A stretch of DNA of 64,000 nt from contig JAPPKS010000032.1 of NCBI GenBank assembly GCA_028819845.1, forward strand, positions 124,001 through 188,000, read 5' to 3'. Each line of letters opens with the position of its first letter. Positions within the stretch are counted from its first letter, which is position 1. Positions 17,277 to 26,467 of this stretch are shown piece by piece. This DNA is from Candidatus Poribacteria bacterium (GTDB taxonomy: Bacteria > Poribacteria > WGA-4E > PCPOR2b). The position numbers were made by a program, and so were the translations under genes. The notes under the pieces are model-generated. The model saw nothing but the letters and a program-made list of their open reading frames with translations, was not told where the DNA came from and ran no database searches.

Positions 17277-18242
17277 TTACCAACCCCGCGCCTGTTCGAT
17301 AATCTTTACATTTTCAAGACCGTCTTCTGCGGAGACGAAAAGTTCTTCTTCTCCTCTGACTGCGCGGCTGAAAGCTTCAGCTTGATTCTGGTAGAGCGGC
17401 GCCATCGGGGCTTCGGAAACAACCGCATCTGCGCCAGCCCGGCTTTGGGTTACGGTACCTCCGCCGCCGAATAGGGTTCCGTCCAAGATGCAGTAGCCTT
17501 CGCTGCCGTAGAGTTCCAACCGGGGCGCGGGGGCGCCTACTGCTGTAGAGGCATCCGCAACACCGACCGCACCGTTCTGGAAACGTATCGTAACAACGGC
17601 GTGGTCATCAGTCTCCAAGCCGAAACGCAGACTGGACAGTTCGCCATTCACGGCAGCAGCATCGCCTAAGAACCAACGGAGGAGATCGATGCCGTGCGTC
17701 CCGACATCGTTAATCGCCCAACCGCCGCTTGTCTCCTTTTTCGCGCGCCAGGTCGTGGGCGCTTCTCCGTACGGGAAATAAATTTGTGTTCGCGCGTAGA
17801 TTGGGGTTCCGAATTGTCCGTTATTCCAATCCTGCTGCAATTCCTGGTGAAGCGGATGATGCCGCATATGATACCCGATGCTAAGGAGGTTGCCTGTCCG
17901 TTCGGCGGCGTGGATCATCAATACGCACTCGTCGGCGGTGACAGCCATTGTCTTCTCGCACAGGACATGTTTGCCGTGTTCGAGCGCTGCAATTGTCTGT
18001 TCAGCGTGGAGGTTTTGCGGCGTGGCAATCCAGATGGCTTCTATTTCATCGTCTGCGAGGAACGCCTCAAGATTACTGTAGCCACATTCGACGCTGTGTT
18101 TCGCACAAAATGCGTCCGCATTTGCCTGACTGCTGCTCAACACGGCGTGGAGCCGAGCATTGCTTGCCCCCTGAATTGCTGGACCGAACATCGTATCCGC
18201 CCATGCCGTTGAACCCATAATTCCCCAAACAACCTGTTCCAT
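17277..18242 (-). CDS. Gfo/Idh/MocA-family oxidoreductase
   Basis: The 321-residue protein starts with a Rossmann fold (VVWGIMGSTAWADTMFGPA) and contains ATPQNLHAEQ and HGKHVLCEKTMA, the family motif whose EK lysine contacts substrate and cofactor. The C-terminal half has the GGWAINDVGTHGIDLLRWFLG segment with the conserved histidine of the alpha/beta domain. Family members oxidise or reduce sugars, inositols or related polyols with NAD(P). The exact substrate cannot be told. Its start is behind GGGAGAATC. A second, different member of the family lies at 53983. Confidence 0.92.
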   Translation of the reverse strand: MEQVVWGIMGSTAWADTMFGPAIQGASNARLHAVLSSSQANADAFCAKHSVECGYSNLEAFLADDEIEAIWIATPQNLHAEQTIAALEHGKHVLCEKTMAVTADECVLMIHAAERTGNLLSIGYHMRHHPLHQELQQDWNNGQFGTPIYARTQIYFPYGEAPTTWRAKKETSGGWAINDVGTHGIDLLRWFLGDAAAVNGELSSLRFGLETDDHAVVTIRFQNGAVGVADASTAVGAPAPRLELYGSEGYCILDGTLFGGGGTVTQSRAGADAVVSEAPMAPLYQNQAEAFSRAVRGEEELFVSAEDGLENVKIIEQARGW

Positions 18243-18316
18243 GAATGATTCTCCCTGATTAGCGCGTTTTATGTTGTGTGCTATTAGATTTCAATTGGTA
18301 AAGGCTATCGCCATCG

Positions 18317-19333
18317 CTATTCGATTACCTGAACGCCTCCGGCTTCATCTATGGGCGCTGGGTTGTTTACTGCGTCAAATTCTGCGGCGGGCGCCTCTTG
18401 CTTCAAATCTGTGGACTTCTTGAGCAGCGAGTCTAGGTTAGAACTATACAACATAAAGATCTGATCTTTGTCCGTGCGTTTGACGGGGTTCCTGTCGTTG
18501 CCTTCCTCTTGTTTCCCAATTAACAGTACCCGTGTTGAACCGTCGTTCAACCTCGCCGTAACCGTTGCGCGCGGGTCATCCAGCTCATGTTCGGCGGGGT
18601 CTTGCTCTTCTTCAAAATCGTCTGTTTTAAGTGAACTGAGCGTGTCCAGGAGACTATCGACTTCTGTCGGATTAACGGCGGAGGCGACCGGCTTGAGCAT
18701 TTGCCATTTGCCCTCGGCGTCAACCTGAAGCTCAATGTCCTCTTCTTCCGAGTTTATGGTGAGATTGGTAGCGTCTCCCTTATTGAAGTTAAAGATTGTC
18801 CGATCCTTCCAGGTCCGGTACCCTCTGTCGAAAGTTGCTTTGAGATAACCTTCGCCGGTGTAGACGTTATTGGAATCAGCCGCGCGAATGTAGCTGCTGA
18901 AGACACCTGGGGTTGTCTTTCCGACGAAGAGGTGAGCGAGTATATTGTCGTTTGCATCCAAGAGTTTTGCTTCAGCTCCAGAGGCATCAACTTGAAATAC
19001 CGATTGTTTTTCGGGATTAGTGGACACAAGATCGACAGTCTTGAATTCGGCGACTTTGTCGAACATCTCATCAACGGCTTCCGGGTCCGCGGGATAGTTG
19101 TCCATTGACGCCACCAACCACTGATCGGCTTCTTTGACAAGCGTGGTGGTTTGACCTAATGCCGTAATCTTAACTCGCGCCACGCTCTCACGATTGAAGT
19201 TCGGGAATAGCGGTAATGCCGCTTCGACTTTCTTCTCGCGTTCGCTCTTACCGAAGGGGTTCTCCAGCGTCAAGACGAGTAACCCTAACACTACCATAAC
19301 GCCAACTAATACTAGGAGTTGCTTCGTTTTCAT
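18317..19333 (-). CDS. DUF4340-type membrane-anchored protein of a Gld-like ABC exporter
   Basis: The 338-residue protein has one N-terminal membrane segment (about residues 5-22) and a periplasmic domain of repeated beta-rich units (VARVKITALGQTTTLVKEADQW, then FNKGDATNLTINSEEEDIELQ) typical of DUF4340. Such proteins usually stand next to GldA/GldF/GldG-like ABC transporter genes, as here: permease, GldG-like and DUF4340 genes follow one another within 30 bp. Its role is unknown; it may be a periplasmic accessory of the exporter. The acidic C-terminus is probably disordered. Confidence 0.85.
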   Translation of the reverse strand: MKTKQLLVLVGVMVVLGLLVLTLENPFGKSEREKKVEAALPLFPNFNRESVARVKITALGQTTTLVKEADQWLVASMDNYPADPEAVDEMFDKVAEFKTVDLVSTNPEKQSVFQVDASGAEAKLLDANDNILAHLFVGKTTPGVFSSYIRAADSNNVYTGEGYLKATFDRGYRTWKDRTIFNFNKGDATNLTINSEEEDIELQVDAEGKWQMLKPVASAVNPTEVDSLLDTLSSLKTDDFEEEQDPAEHELDDPRATVTARLNDGSTRVLLIGKQEEGNDRNPVKRTDKDQIFMLYSSNLDSLLKKSTDLKQEAPAAEFDAVNNPAPIDEAGGVQVIE

Positions 19334-19361
19334 GATTCAATACGGGTTGGTGTGAGACACT

Positions 19362-21020
19362 CTATAGCGTGCCATAGGTTTCAACCAACCGTTTTGCCCT
19401 CCTTCTCAAAAGGTAACGAATTAAACCAAAGACGACAACGACTATCGGAACGCCGGCGATATTTGCGTATTTCAGGAACAGTTTCTGTCCTTCCGAAACC
19501 TCTTTTAGCGGGCGGTCAGTTACGCCGTGGGATCGGATGTGGATAAGATCTTCGCCGAGCGTAAGCCAATCAATTGTGTTATAGAAAAAGGTCAACTCAT
19601 CTCGCCCGCCAAATTGTAGGAACGAAGAATTTCCGACCACAACAATCTGTGTCGGCTGGCTCTCCGTAATTGTGGTTCGATCGCCGCTTGTTTCTGATTC
19701 CACTTGGACTTCACCTTCTGGCTCATCCGATGAAGTTGTTTCGTTAGATGGGATGTCTTTATCCGTATAGAAACTCTTGAAAACCCCTGAAAGCGATGCC
19801 GCGACCGTATGACTTTTTCGTACAGAGGATGGCGGCTGAAGTTGGGCGTTCGGGGCGATGTCGTAAGGGCTTTGCACCGTCCAGCTTCGATCGGTTGTTT
19901 TCGCAAGCGCAATCGTCTCAATGGCGTTATCTTCTTTCTGCAACAGTTCGAGCGAACTTGCCCAATTCAACGTCAGGCTTTCCAATTGGCTGGTGACAAT
20001 GCTCTCATCGGATAGCCCCCTAGAAATCTCACCCGAAAGATTTCGGTATTGATTTAGTACCTTGACGAAGTACGGATAGTCGCTTCTGACTGTGAAATAC
20101 CCCTGTGTATAGGTGAGTTGCCCCGGGGAGGCATTGTCAAGCACGAGATTGTTGCCGTGTTTAACGCCGTAATGTTCAAGAAGATCATTCAATCCGGTCG
20201 TCAGCGGCGTTGCTTGTAGTGTCCCTTGCGGTATATGAATTGTGTCCACCAAAAAAATCGCCCGCCCGCCGCGCATAATGAACTGATCGATTTCATACTT
20301 TTCACTCTCAGTAATTTCTTGTTTCGGACCAGCGACGACAAGCGTGGCGACATCCTTTTCGATTTCTCTTCCGGCATCAATTGACACCTTTTTGACATTA
20401 AACTGCTTGCTCAATTCTTGCTTCAGTCCGCCCAAGCCCCGCTCGTCATCGATATCGAGTTCGTCGTGCCCTGAAAGGAATCCAATCGTCTTGACTTCCG
20501 TTCTGGTCACCTTGAGAATGGCGGAGGTCAGGTCGTACTCCAGCGTGAATGTGTTTTGGACGACAGGAAGGATTTCCTTTTTGTCTTCATAAATCACGGC
20601 AAGCCCCATATAGACGTTTGCGACTTGTGCTTTGTCCTTCTCGATTACGTTCATCTGTACTTCAGGAATGCCCATGAACCGTAGTTTGTTCTTTTCTGCC
20701 TCGTCATCGCCAGGATCGATAAAGTCAATCTGCAGCTTGTTTGAGATGGCACGGTATTCGTCAAGTACATCGCGGACATCGCGGCGAATTTGGGCGACTC
20801 GTGCCGGTTCGCGCGAAAAATAGGCGTTAATTGTCACAACGTCGTCCAGTCGCTTGAGTACATTCTTCGTGGAAGATGAAATTGTGTATCGTTTGTCGTC
20901 GGAGAAATCCGCCCTTACGAATCGGCGGCTCGACAGAAAGCTGATTGCTGCAAGAATAGCCAATACGACAAGGATAAAGACAAGCGTATTGCTTCCGTAT
21001 TTTAGTGTTCTGGTTGCCAC
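19362..21020 (-). CDS. GldG-like ABC transporter auxiliary protein
   Basis: I start the protein at the GTG at 21018-21020, because a GGAGGTAG ribosome site lies directly before it and overlaps the end of the permease gene. An in-frame ATG nine codons earlier would lie inside that gene. The product (552 residues) has an N-terminal membrane helix (about 12-30), the ABC_transp_aux/DUF4350-like periplasmic domain (ISSSTKNVLKRLDDVVTINAYFS, IGFLSGHDELD, GGRAIFLVD) and a C-terminal helix followed by RYLLRRRAKR. This is the GldG layout. In Flavobacterium GldA-GldF-GldG is an ABC complex needed for gliding; most homologues elsewhere have no known substrate. Confidence 0.88.
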   Translation of the reverse strand: MATRTLKYGSNTLVFILVVLAILAAISFLSSRRFVRADFSDDKRYTISSSTKNVLKRLDDVVTINAYFSREPARVAQIRRDVRDVLDEYRAISNKLQIDFIDPGDDEAEKNKLRFMGIPEVQMNVIEKDKAQVANVYMGLAVIYEDKKEILPVVQNTFTLEYDLTSAILKVTRTEVKTIGFLSGHDELDIDDERGLGGLKQELSKQFNVKKVSIDAGREIEKDVATLVVAGPKQEITESEKYEIDQFIMRGGRAIFLVDTIHIPQGTLQATPLTTGLNDLLEHYGVKHGNNLVLDNASPGQLTYTQGYFTVRSDYPYFVKVLNQYRNLSGEISRGLSDESIVTSQLESLTLNWASSLELLQKEDNAIETIALAKTTDRSWTVQSPYDIAPNAQLQPPSSVRKSHTVAASLSGVFKSFYTDKDIPSNETTSSDEPEGEVQVESETSGDRTTITESQPTQIVVVGNSSFLQFGGRDELTFFYNTIDWLTLGEDLIHIRSHGVTDRPLKEVSEGQKLFLKYANIAGVPIVVVVFGLIRYLLRRRAKRLVETYGTL

Positions 21021-21024
21021 AATA

Positions 21025-21741
21025 CTACCTCCATTTACGACTTTCAAGAGATAAAACGCTCAGGTAGAGAAAAAACCCGATAACGGATAGATAGTAGATG
21101 AGATCCCGGGAATCGATTACGCCTCTGAGAATGCTGCTAAAATGCGCGCCTAATCCGAGATAGCTGAAAATCGGGACAACCCAATTCGGCGCGTTGAACA
21201 GTACGATGTCCTCGCCGATGATGAGCAGTACAAAGGACATTACGATGCCGAGAATAAAAGCGATAATCTGGTTTTCCGTCAATGTAGAGGCTAGGAGCCC
21301 AATTGAGAGGTAAGCGCCGCCCATGAGAATGAGCCCAATGTAGCCGCCTACGATGGGACCGCTATCGGGATCACCTAAGTATGCAACCGTCAACGGCAAA
21401 GAAAATGAAAAGATTACGGTGACGGCAAGCAGGGCAAAACTCGCAAGATATTTACCGATGACGACTTCGTAATCCTTGATCGGTAGGGTCATCAAAATTT
21501 CAACTGTACCTATCTTCTTCTCTTCCGCCCAGAGTTTCATCGTCACGGCTGGGATAAAGAGGAGAAATAGCCAAGGCATTAGCGCAAAATAGCCTCGCAA
21601 TTCAGCTTGGTTGACGAGGAAAAAGCTACGAAAGAAAAACCAAGCGGAAATTCCCAAGAAGAATGTGATAAAAATGTACGCGATTGGAGAATTAAAGTAG
21701 CTTCTAAACTCCTTCTTGAAAATGGCTGCGATGTTGTTCAT
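21025..21741 (-). CDS. ABC-2 type exporter permease (GldF-like)
   Basis: The 238-residue protein has six hydrophobic segments, begins with IFKKEFRSYFNSPIAYIF (the elbow helix typical of ABC-2/GldF permeases) and contains the LWAEEKKIGTVEILMTLPI coupling segment between helices 2 and 3. It pairs with the ATPase at 21865 and the GldG-like protein that starts five bases after its stop. An AAGGAGG motif lies about 16 bases upstream of the ATG. Confidence 0.92.
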   Translation of the reverse strand: MNNIAAIFKKEFRSYFNSPIAYIFITFFLGISAWFFFRSFFLVNQAELRGYFALMPWLFLLFIPAVTMKLWAEEKKIGTVEILMTLPIKDYEVVIGKYLASFALLAVTVIFSFSLPLTVAYLGDPDSGPIVGGYIGLILMGGAYLSIGLLASTLTENQIIAFILGIVMSFVLLIIGEDIVLFNAPNWVVPIFSYLGLGAHFSSILRGVIDSRDLIYYLSVIGFFLYLSVLSLESRKWR

Positions 21742-21864
21742 GAGCCTTCGTGTCCAACCTCCTTAAATCGTTATCATTTGCCGCTTTTGGTGTGCTGCCG
21801 CAAGAAATTTTATAAGCTGCGCGATGGAAGTATCCATATTTAAGTCGAAGATACCCATTACTCA

Positions 21865-22821
21865 TTATTCATTACTTAAATTATCCGCTGGTTCGCTGCC
21901 AGTCAACTGCAAGAACACATCCTCCAGACTAACCGTTTCTTGACGTAACTCAGATAAGCTCCAGTGATTATCGACGACAAATTGAAAGATTTCCTCTGCC
22001 GCGTTATTGCCTTGCTGAGACGAAATCCGGTATCCGAGAATTGCGTCATCGGATTTCACGCACTTGTAGTCGGATACAAAACTTAGGTCGTTGAGTTTCG
22101 CCTCAATCTCTTCCCGGTGACCGCGAATCGAGATATGGACAACTTCCTGTCCCTTTGCACGTCCCGCTAATTCTTCCGGCGTGCCGTTTGCGACAAGGCG
22201 CCCTTCATTGATAATCAAAATTCGGCTGCATGTCGCGGAGACCTCCGGCAAGATATGCGAACTAAAAATAATCATCTTCTCTTTGCCGATTTCTTTAATC
22301 AGATTGCGAATTTCTATGATTTGGCTGGGGTCGAGTCCAGAGGTGGCTTCGTCTAGGATGAGTATTGATGGTGCGTGGATGAGGGCTTGTGACAAGCCGA
22401 GGCGTTGCCGGTAACCTTTGGAGAGTTCCCCGACATCTTTTTGGATAACTTTTTCAAGCCCGCAAATGTCAATGACCTCTCTAATCCGTTCTTTTCGTTG
22501 ACTCTTTGGAATGTTGCGGATCTGCGCGATAAAGTTGAGATAATCGAGGACGCCCATATCGGTGTAGAGTGGCGCGCTTTCGGGTAGATACCCAATCTGC
22601 TTTCGGACTTCAATGGACTCCTCAAAGACATCGTATCCGGCGACTTTAGCTGTACCTGCGTCTGCCGAAAGATAGCAGGTCAAGATACGCATGGTTGTGG
22701 TTTTACCAGCGCCGTTTGGGCCAAGGAAGCCCAATACTTCGCCAGCTTTTGCATCGAACGAAACATCGTTTACAGCGACGGTTGCGCCGTAGCGTTTTGT
22801 CAGATTTTTGACTTGAATCAT
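21865..22821 (-). CDS. ABC transporter ATP-binding protein (GldA-like)
   Basis: The 318-residue ATPase has Walker A (GPNGAGKTTT, near residue 35), the signature LSKGYRQRLGLSQAL, Walker B ILILDEATSGLDP and the switch histidine in FSSHILPE. The C-terminal 90 residues are the extension common in ABC-2 exporters. It would power the permease at 21025. A sigma-70-like promoter 64-93 bp upstream (22885-22914) and a GAGGTGATAA ribosome site make it the first gene of the exporter operon. Confidence 0.94.
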   Translation of the reverse strand: MIQVKNLTKRYGATVAVNDVSFDAKAGEVLGFLGPNGAGKTTTMRILTCYLSADAGTAKVAGYDVFEESIEVRKQIGYLPESAPLYTDMGVLDYLNFIAQIRNIPKSQRKERIREVIDICGLEKVIQKDVGELSKGYRQRLGLSQALIHAPSILILDEATSGLDPSQIIEIRNLIKEIGKEKMIIFSSHILPEVSATCSRILIINEGRLVANGTPEELAGRAKGQEVVHISIRGHREEIEAKLNDLSFVSDYKCVKSDDAILGYRISSQQGNNAAEEIFQFVVDNHWSLSELRQETVSLEDVFLQLTGSEPADNLSNE

Positions 22822-22884
22822 ATAGGTTTATCACCTCGATTATGGATTTTCGAGAACCGAAGTTTAATGACGAAACGACAGAAA

Positions 22885-22914
22885 ATAATATCACGTTGAC
22901 AAAAATCTCGTCAA
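22885..22914 (-). promoter_or_regulatory. Sigma-70-like promoter of the Gld-like exporter operon
   Basis: Read on the minus strand: TTGACG (22914-22909), an 18-base spacer, then TATTAT (22890-22885). Each box differs from consensus at one base. The ABC ATPase gene starts 64 bp downstream. Confidence 0.6.
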
Positions 22915-23007
22915 GAAAATAATGTATCAGTTTGCTGGTTTAGCCATCTTCCTATAGAGATCTACCGCGTCGAATTTTTACGGTGTCCGTTTATGCGGAG
23001 CGAACCG

Positions 23008-23760
23008 CTATCCCAGACTCCAGCCCCCGTCTACCCAGAGTTCATGACCCGTGATATAGGTGCTGCGATCGGAGACTAAGAACAACACGGCGTCAGCCAC
23101 CTCCTTTGCCGATGCGTGACGCTTGAGTAGGGGGCGTTCCTCCTGCGAATCCCAAAAGTCCTGCCCGAAAGAGCGCGAGAGCGGTGTATCTATCGGACCC
23201 GGAAGGATGGCGTTCGCCAAGATACCGTGCTTTGCAAAGCCCTTCGCCACCGATTTCATCAATGCCAAGCAGCCGCCTTTGCTCACGCCGTAAGCAACGT
23301 TTGCGATAATACTGCCGACGCGGCCCGCGGGCGAGGACACATAGACAATGCGCCCGTGTTTCTGAAGTTTCATGTGAGGAATGACTGCCTTTGTGCAGAG
23401 AAACATGCCGGTCACATTGACTGCCAGGATTCGATTCCAGTCTTCAAGCGTTACGCTGTTCCAGTCTGCGATTGGACACATGCCGGCGTTGTTGACCAAG
23501 ATGTCAATTCGCCCGAAACGGCTGGCTGCAGCCTGAACCATTGCCTCGACCTGCGAGGGATTGCACACATCGGTTGGCAGCGCTACCACTTGCCCTTTTT
23601 GAGCATGCATTATTTCTTGGGCAGTTGCCTCCGCCTGGTCAGCTTGCAGGTCGGCGATAATGACGCCGAGTGCGTCCGCTGCGACAAAGGCTTCCACGGT
23701 TGCCCGTCCAAGCCCCTGGGCACCCCCGGTGACAATCGCCACTTTGCCTGCCAGATTCAT
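23008..23760 (-). CDS. SDR-family oxidoreductase
   Basis: Classical short-chain dehydrogenase of 250 residues. It has the cofactor motif TGGAQGLG near residues 11-18, VNNAG near residue 90, the catalytic serine in VYVSSPAG and YGVSK (catalytic Y-x-x-x-K) near residue 155, and a C-terminal ITGHELWVDGGWSLG. Similar enzymes reduce 3-oxoacyl groups or oxidise sugar alcohols; which one is unknown. The gene stands alone on the minus strand and is divergent from the LamG gene. Its ribosome site is GGAGACAACG. Confidence 0.92.
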   Translation of the reverse strand: MNLAGKVAIVTGGAQGLGRATVEAFVAADALGVIIADLQADQAEATAQEIMHAQKGQVVALPTDVCNPSQVEAMVQAAASRFGRIDILVNNAGMCPIADWNSVTLEDWNRILAVNVTGMFLCTKAVIPHMKLQKHGRIVYVSSPAGRVGSIIANVAYGVSKGGCLALMKSVAKGFAKHGILANAILPGPIDTPLSRSFGQDFWDSQEERPLLKRHASAKEVADAVLFLVSDRSTYITGHELWVDGGWSLG

Positions 23761-23781
23761 CGTTGTCTCCTTTCAATGATA

Positions 23782-23810
23782 TTGTTTTCCAATATCGGTT
23801 GTGCTATGAT
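23782..23810 (+). promoter_or_regulatory. Sigma-70-like promoter of the LamG gene
   Basis: TTGTTT (23782-23787), a 17-base spacer and TATGAT (23805-23810). The gene starts 95 bp further on. Confidence 0.5.
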
Positions 23811-23904
23811 AATACTAACGCTTGTGCGAGAACGCAGTTACTTAAAGGGTGAGCGAAATTGCAAGCAATCCGCCACACGCAAAATTAAGAAAGGACGGGT
23901 ACGG

Positions 23905-24741
23905 ATGATTTCAGATAAAATTGTACGGTTGGCCTATGTTGTGGCAGTTGCCGCGGCCGCAGCGGCGTACACGAGTACGGCGGACGGCCAAGTGATTGAA
24001 AAGGGGTTAGTTCACTACTGGTCATTTGATAAAATTGACAAAGACATCGTTCCAGACCTTGTCGGCAAGAACGATGTGGAAATTATACGCGGCAAATCAC
24101 CGCCGTTGTTAGCTGGCGGAAGAAGTGATCCAAAGGTTGTCAAAGGGAAACTGGGTACTGCATTGGAGTTTGACGGCGACGGCGATTATGCGCAATCGAT
24201 AGAAGAGATTGGAATTACCGGTTCCGACCCCCGGACACTGAGCGCTTGGGTCAAATGGAACACAAAGAGCGACCAGTTTCACGTACTCGTTGGGTGGGGG
24301 TGGGAAGGCGAATCCGGTCAAGCCTGTAAAGGGGAGTTGTTTTGCATTACAACTTGGCATTCAAACCAGATTACCATGTGGGGCGTATGCAACGATCATG
24401 AATCGCGTTTCGGTGCAAAAGTAGGCCGTTGGTACCATGTAACCGTGACCTACGACAATAAAACGGAGCTTAAGATTTATGTCGACGGCGATGATGTGGT
24501 TTATAATAACGCGAAGGTGCAACCGTTCCAGACCGGTGATGGGACACGAGCGACGTTCGGCAAAAAGATATTCACCTTCGCGGATCGAGCCTGGGCGGAC
24601 GGCGCCGTCGATGAGGTTGCCATCTATAATCGTGCCTTGGACAAAGGAGAAGTCCTAGCGAATTTTAAGTCTAAAGGATTTGCCGTCAATCCTTCGGCGA
24701 AACTTGCCGTGACGTGGGGTTCAATTAAGGATTTCAGATAA
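23905..24741 (+). CDS. Secreted LamG/concanavalin-A-like protein
   Basis: I start at the ATG at 23905, since it gives a signal peptide (VRLAYVVAVAAAAAAYTSTADGQ). The open frame extends upstream over the SDR gene, where it is only a shadow. The mature protein (about 250 residues) is one LamG jelly-roll: GLVHYWSFDK at the start, LEFDGDGDY, LSAWVKWNT, GRWYHVTVTYDN, LKIYVDGDDV and AVDEVAIYNRALDKGEV at the end. Such domains bind carbohydrates or proteins, often outside the cell. No enzyme domain is attached. A sigma-70-like promoter lies about 95 bp upstream. Confidence 0.9.
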   Translation: MISDKIVRLAYVVAVAAAAAAYTSTADGQVIEKGLVHYWSFDKIDKDIVPDLVGKNDVEIIRGKSPPLLAGGRSDPKVVKGKLGTALEFDGDGDYAQSIEEIGITGSDPRTLSAWVKWNTKSDQFHVLVGWGWEGESGQACKGELFCITTWHSNQITMWGVCNDHESRFGAKVGRWYHVTVTYDNKTELKIYVDGDDVVYNNAKVQPFQTGDGTRATFGKKIFTFADRAWADGAVDEVAIYNRALDKGEVLANFKSKGFAVNPSAKLAVTWGSIKDFR

Positions 24742-24805
24742 ACCTTGACGCTGTTGCACACAGTCTCGAAGTGAGCGACGCATTGCAGAATCGGCGGTTT
24801 AACCC

Positions 24806-25078
24806 CTATTCACCTTCGATTAGCTCTCCGCCCTTCTTCAGGAAAGCAATACAGCCGCGTGAAACCTCGACCTTTACGTTCTCGGCAATTGCGAGCACAA
24901 CAATTTCTTTGTCAACGCCGATGACTTTCCCGTGTAACCCTCCCGTCGTAACGACGAGATTTCCCTTCGCAAGATTATCTAACATGGCTTGATGTTTTTT
25001 CCGTTTAAGCTGTTCAGGACGCCATATGAGGAAATAAAGAATTGCCAGCATCGGAATAAACATAAAAAACATTTCCAT
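24806..25078 (-). CDS. yajC: Preprotein translocase subunit YajC
   Basis: A 90-residue protein with one N-terminal membrane helix (FFMFIPMLAILYFLIWRPEQ) and the cytoplasmic beta-domain with LVVTTGGLHGKVIGVD, the YajC signature. It assists SecDF with the SecYEG translocon. It lies 20 bp after queA, the usual neighbour; the tgt gene that often stands between them is absent. Confidence 0.93.
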   Translation of the reverse strand: MEMFFMFIPMLAILYFLIWRPEQLKRKKHQAMLDNLAKGNLVVTTGGLHGKVIGVDKEIVVLAIAENVKVEVSRGCIAFLKKGGELIEGE

Positions 25079-25097
25079 ATTTAAGTCTCCTCTAGAG

Positions 25098-26126
25098 TTA
25101 AAGAATTAGCATTGCATCACCGTAGCTATAGAAACGATATTCCCGAGCGATACCCTGCCGGTAAGCTTCGAGAATAAATTCGCGGTCAGCGAATGCGCTG
25201 ACAAGCATCAGCAGCGTGGAGCGCGGCAGATGAAAGTTGGTAATCAAAGCGTCAACGGCTTTGAATTGATAGCCGGGATAAATAAAAATGTTTGTGAATC
25301 CGCGATAAGGGCGGATCCCCCCATTCGAAGCAACCGCTTCGAGGGCTCGAACCGAGGTAGTTCCGACAGCTACCACCTTTCTCCCTTCCTCGATTATGGA
25401 ATTGATTTGGTCGGCAGATGATTGAGAGATGTCAAAATACTCTTCATGCAATTTATGGTTTTCAATGTCCTCGACTTTGACCGGTTGAAACGTGCCAAGC
25501 CCGACGTGCAGCGTTAGCGTAACCCAGTCGAACCCATCCCGCTTGAGTTGATTCAGCAAGGATTGGGTGAAGTGGAGCCCTGCTGTTGGGGCGGCAACGG
25601 CGCCTTCGGACGAAGCGTAGACACATTGATACCGCTCTCGATCTTCCGCGTCGGGTTCTCGTTTGATGTAAGGCGGCAGCGGTATTTGACCGACTCGCGC
25701 GAGTATCGAGTGGAATTCGCCGTCATATGTGAAACGGACGATGCAAATGCCACCCTCATTTTTTTGGCGTATTTGCGCGGTTAAAACGCCCTGACCAAAC
25801 ACCAAGCGGGTGCCTCGGCTGACGCGCCGGCTAGGCCTAACCAGCGTTTCCCAAATTCTCTCCCCTTTTGGACGGATTAACAGTAATTCAATCTTACCGC
25901 CTGTCGGCAACTTTTCGCCAATCAGCCGCGCCGGAATGACTTTGGTGTCGTTGAGCACGAGGAGTGACCGAGGGGGTAGAAACTCGCCAATTTGCGAGAA
26001 CTGCGCGTGGCGTATTTCCCGAGTTCGCCGATTGATGACCATTAAGCGGGATGCGTCTCTGCGTTGCAGCGGAAACTGCGGGATAAGGGCCTGGGGCAGA
26101 TTATAGTCGTAATCGGCGAGCTTCAT
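25098..26126 (-). CDS. queA: S-adenosylmethionine:tRNA ribosyltransferase-isomerase
   Basis: The 342-residue QueA converts preQ1 in tRNA to epoxyqueuosine with SAM as ribosyl donor. Typical segments are YNLPQALIPQFPL at the start, LLVLNDTKVIPARL near residue 60, APTAGLHFTQSLL near residue 180, TLHVGLGTFQPV, VGTTSVRALE and NFHLPRSTLLMLVSAF near the C-terminus. It lies between the HicBA pair and yajC, in the order ruvB-(hicBA)-queA-yajC. Confidence 0.96.
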   Translation of the reverse strand: MKLADYDYNLPQALIPQFPLQRRDASRLMVINRRTREIRHAQFSQIGEFLPPRSLLVLNDTKVIPARLIGEKLPTGGKIELLLIRPKGERIWETLVRPSRRVSRGTRLVFGQGVLTAQIRQKNEGGICIVRFTYDGEFHSILARVGQIPLPPYIKREPDAEDRERYQCVYASSEGAVAAPTAGLHFTQSLLNQLKRDGFDWVTLTLHVGLGTFQPVKVEDIENHKLHEEYFDISQSSADQINSIIEEGRKVVAVGTTSVRALEAVASNGGIRPYRGFTNIFIYPGYQFKAVDALITNFHLPRSTLLMLVSAFADREFILEAYRQGIAREYRFYSYGDAMLIL

Positions 26127-26275
26127 ATTTCTAAAGACTTACACAATTCAACGCCTACGGTAAATATGAACAGTCTTTCTTAGAAGGAGGTGAAAAACGC
26201 AGTTTCCCTAGTGCACCTTCTATTTGGATTCACCTGAATTCTCGGATTTACTAGTCAGCTGCTTAGGAATGAAAG

Positions 26276-26467
26276 TTATCGAAACGGAGAAGGCATGCCT
26301 AAGTCTTTACATATTTTCTTTACCAGTGTATTGGTAATTTCGGTGTGACGCGGCACTGATGACCGTTGCCCTGTGGAGTTATTCTTCCATATTGAGTGTT
26401 TAGCTCCTTCTCTATACAAGTAACCTTCATTCTGTTTTAGATGTCTTTTTAGGGAACGTAAGGTCAC
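26276..26467 (-). CDS. HicA-type mRNA interferase toxin
   Basis: A 63-residue basic protein with the HicA double-stranded-RNA-binding fold. LKRHLKQNEGYLYREGAKHS carries the conserved histidine (H24), though the usual GGSH is changed to GAKH. TEITNTLVKKICKDLG forms the second helix, as in the usual pattern of HicA C-termini. It overlaps the antitoxin gene by 4 bases (ATGA), which gives the order antitoxin-toxin. Active HicA cuts mRNA and stops growth. It sits inside an otherwise conserved repair/queuosine gene block. Confidence 0.75.
   Translation of the reverse strand: MTLRSLKRHLKQNEGYLYREGAKHSIWKNNSTGQRSSVPRHTEITNTLVKKICKDLGMPSPFR

Noticed and set aside
23227-23904. The 226-codon upstream extension of the LamG frame
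   Set aside because: It lies opposite the SDR gene, whose motifs are all intact, and a clean signal peptide starts at 23905 after a promoter at 23782.
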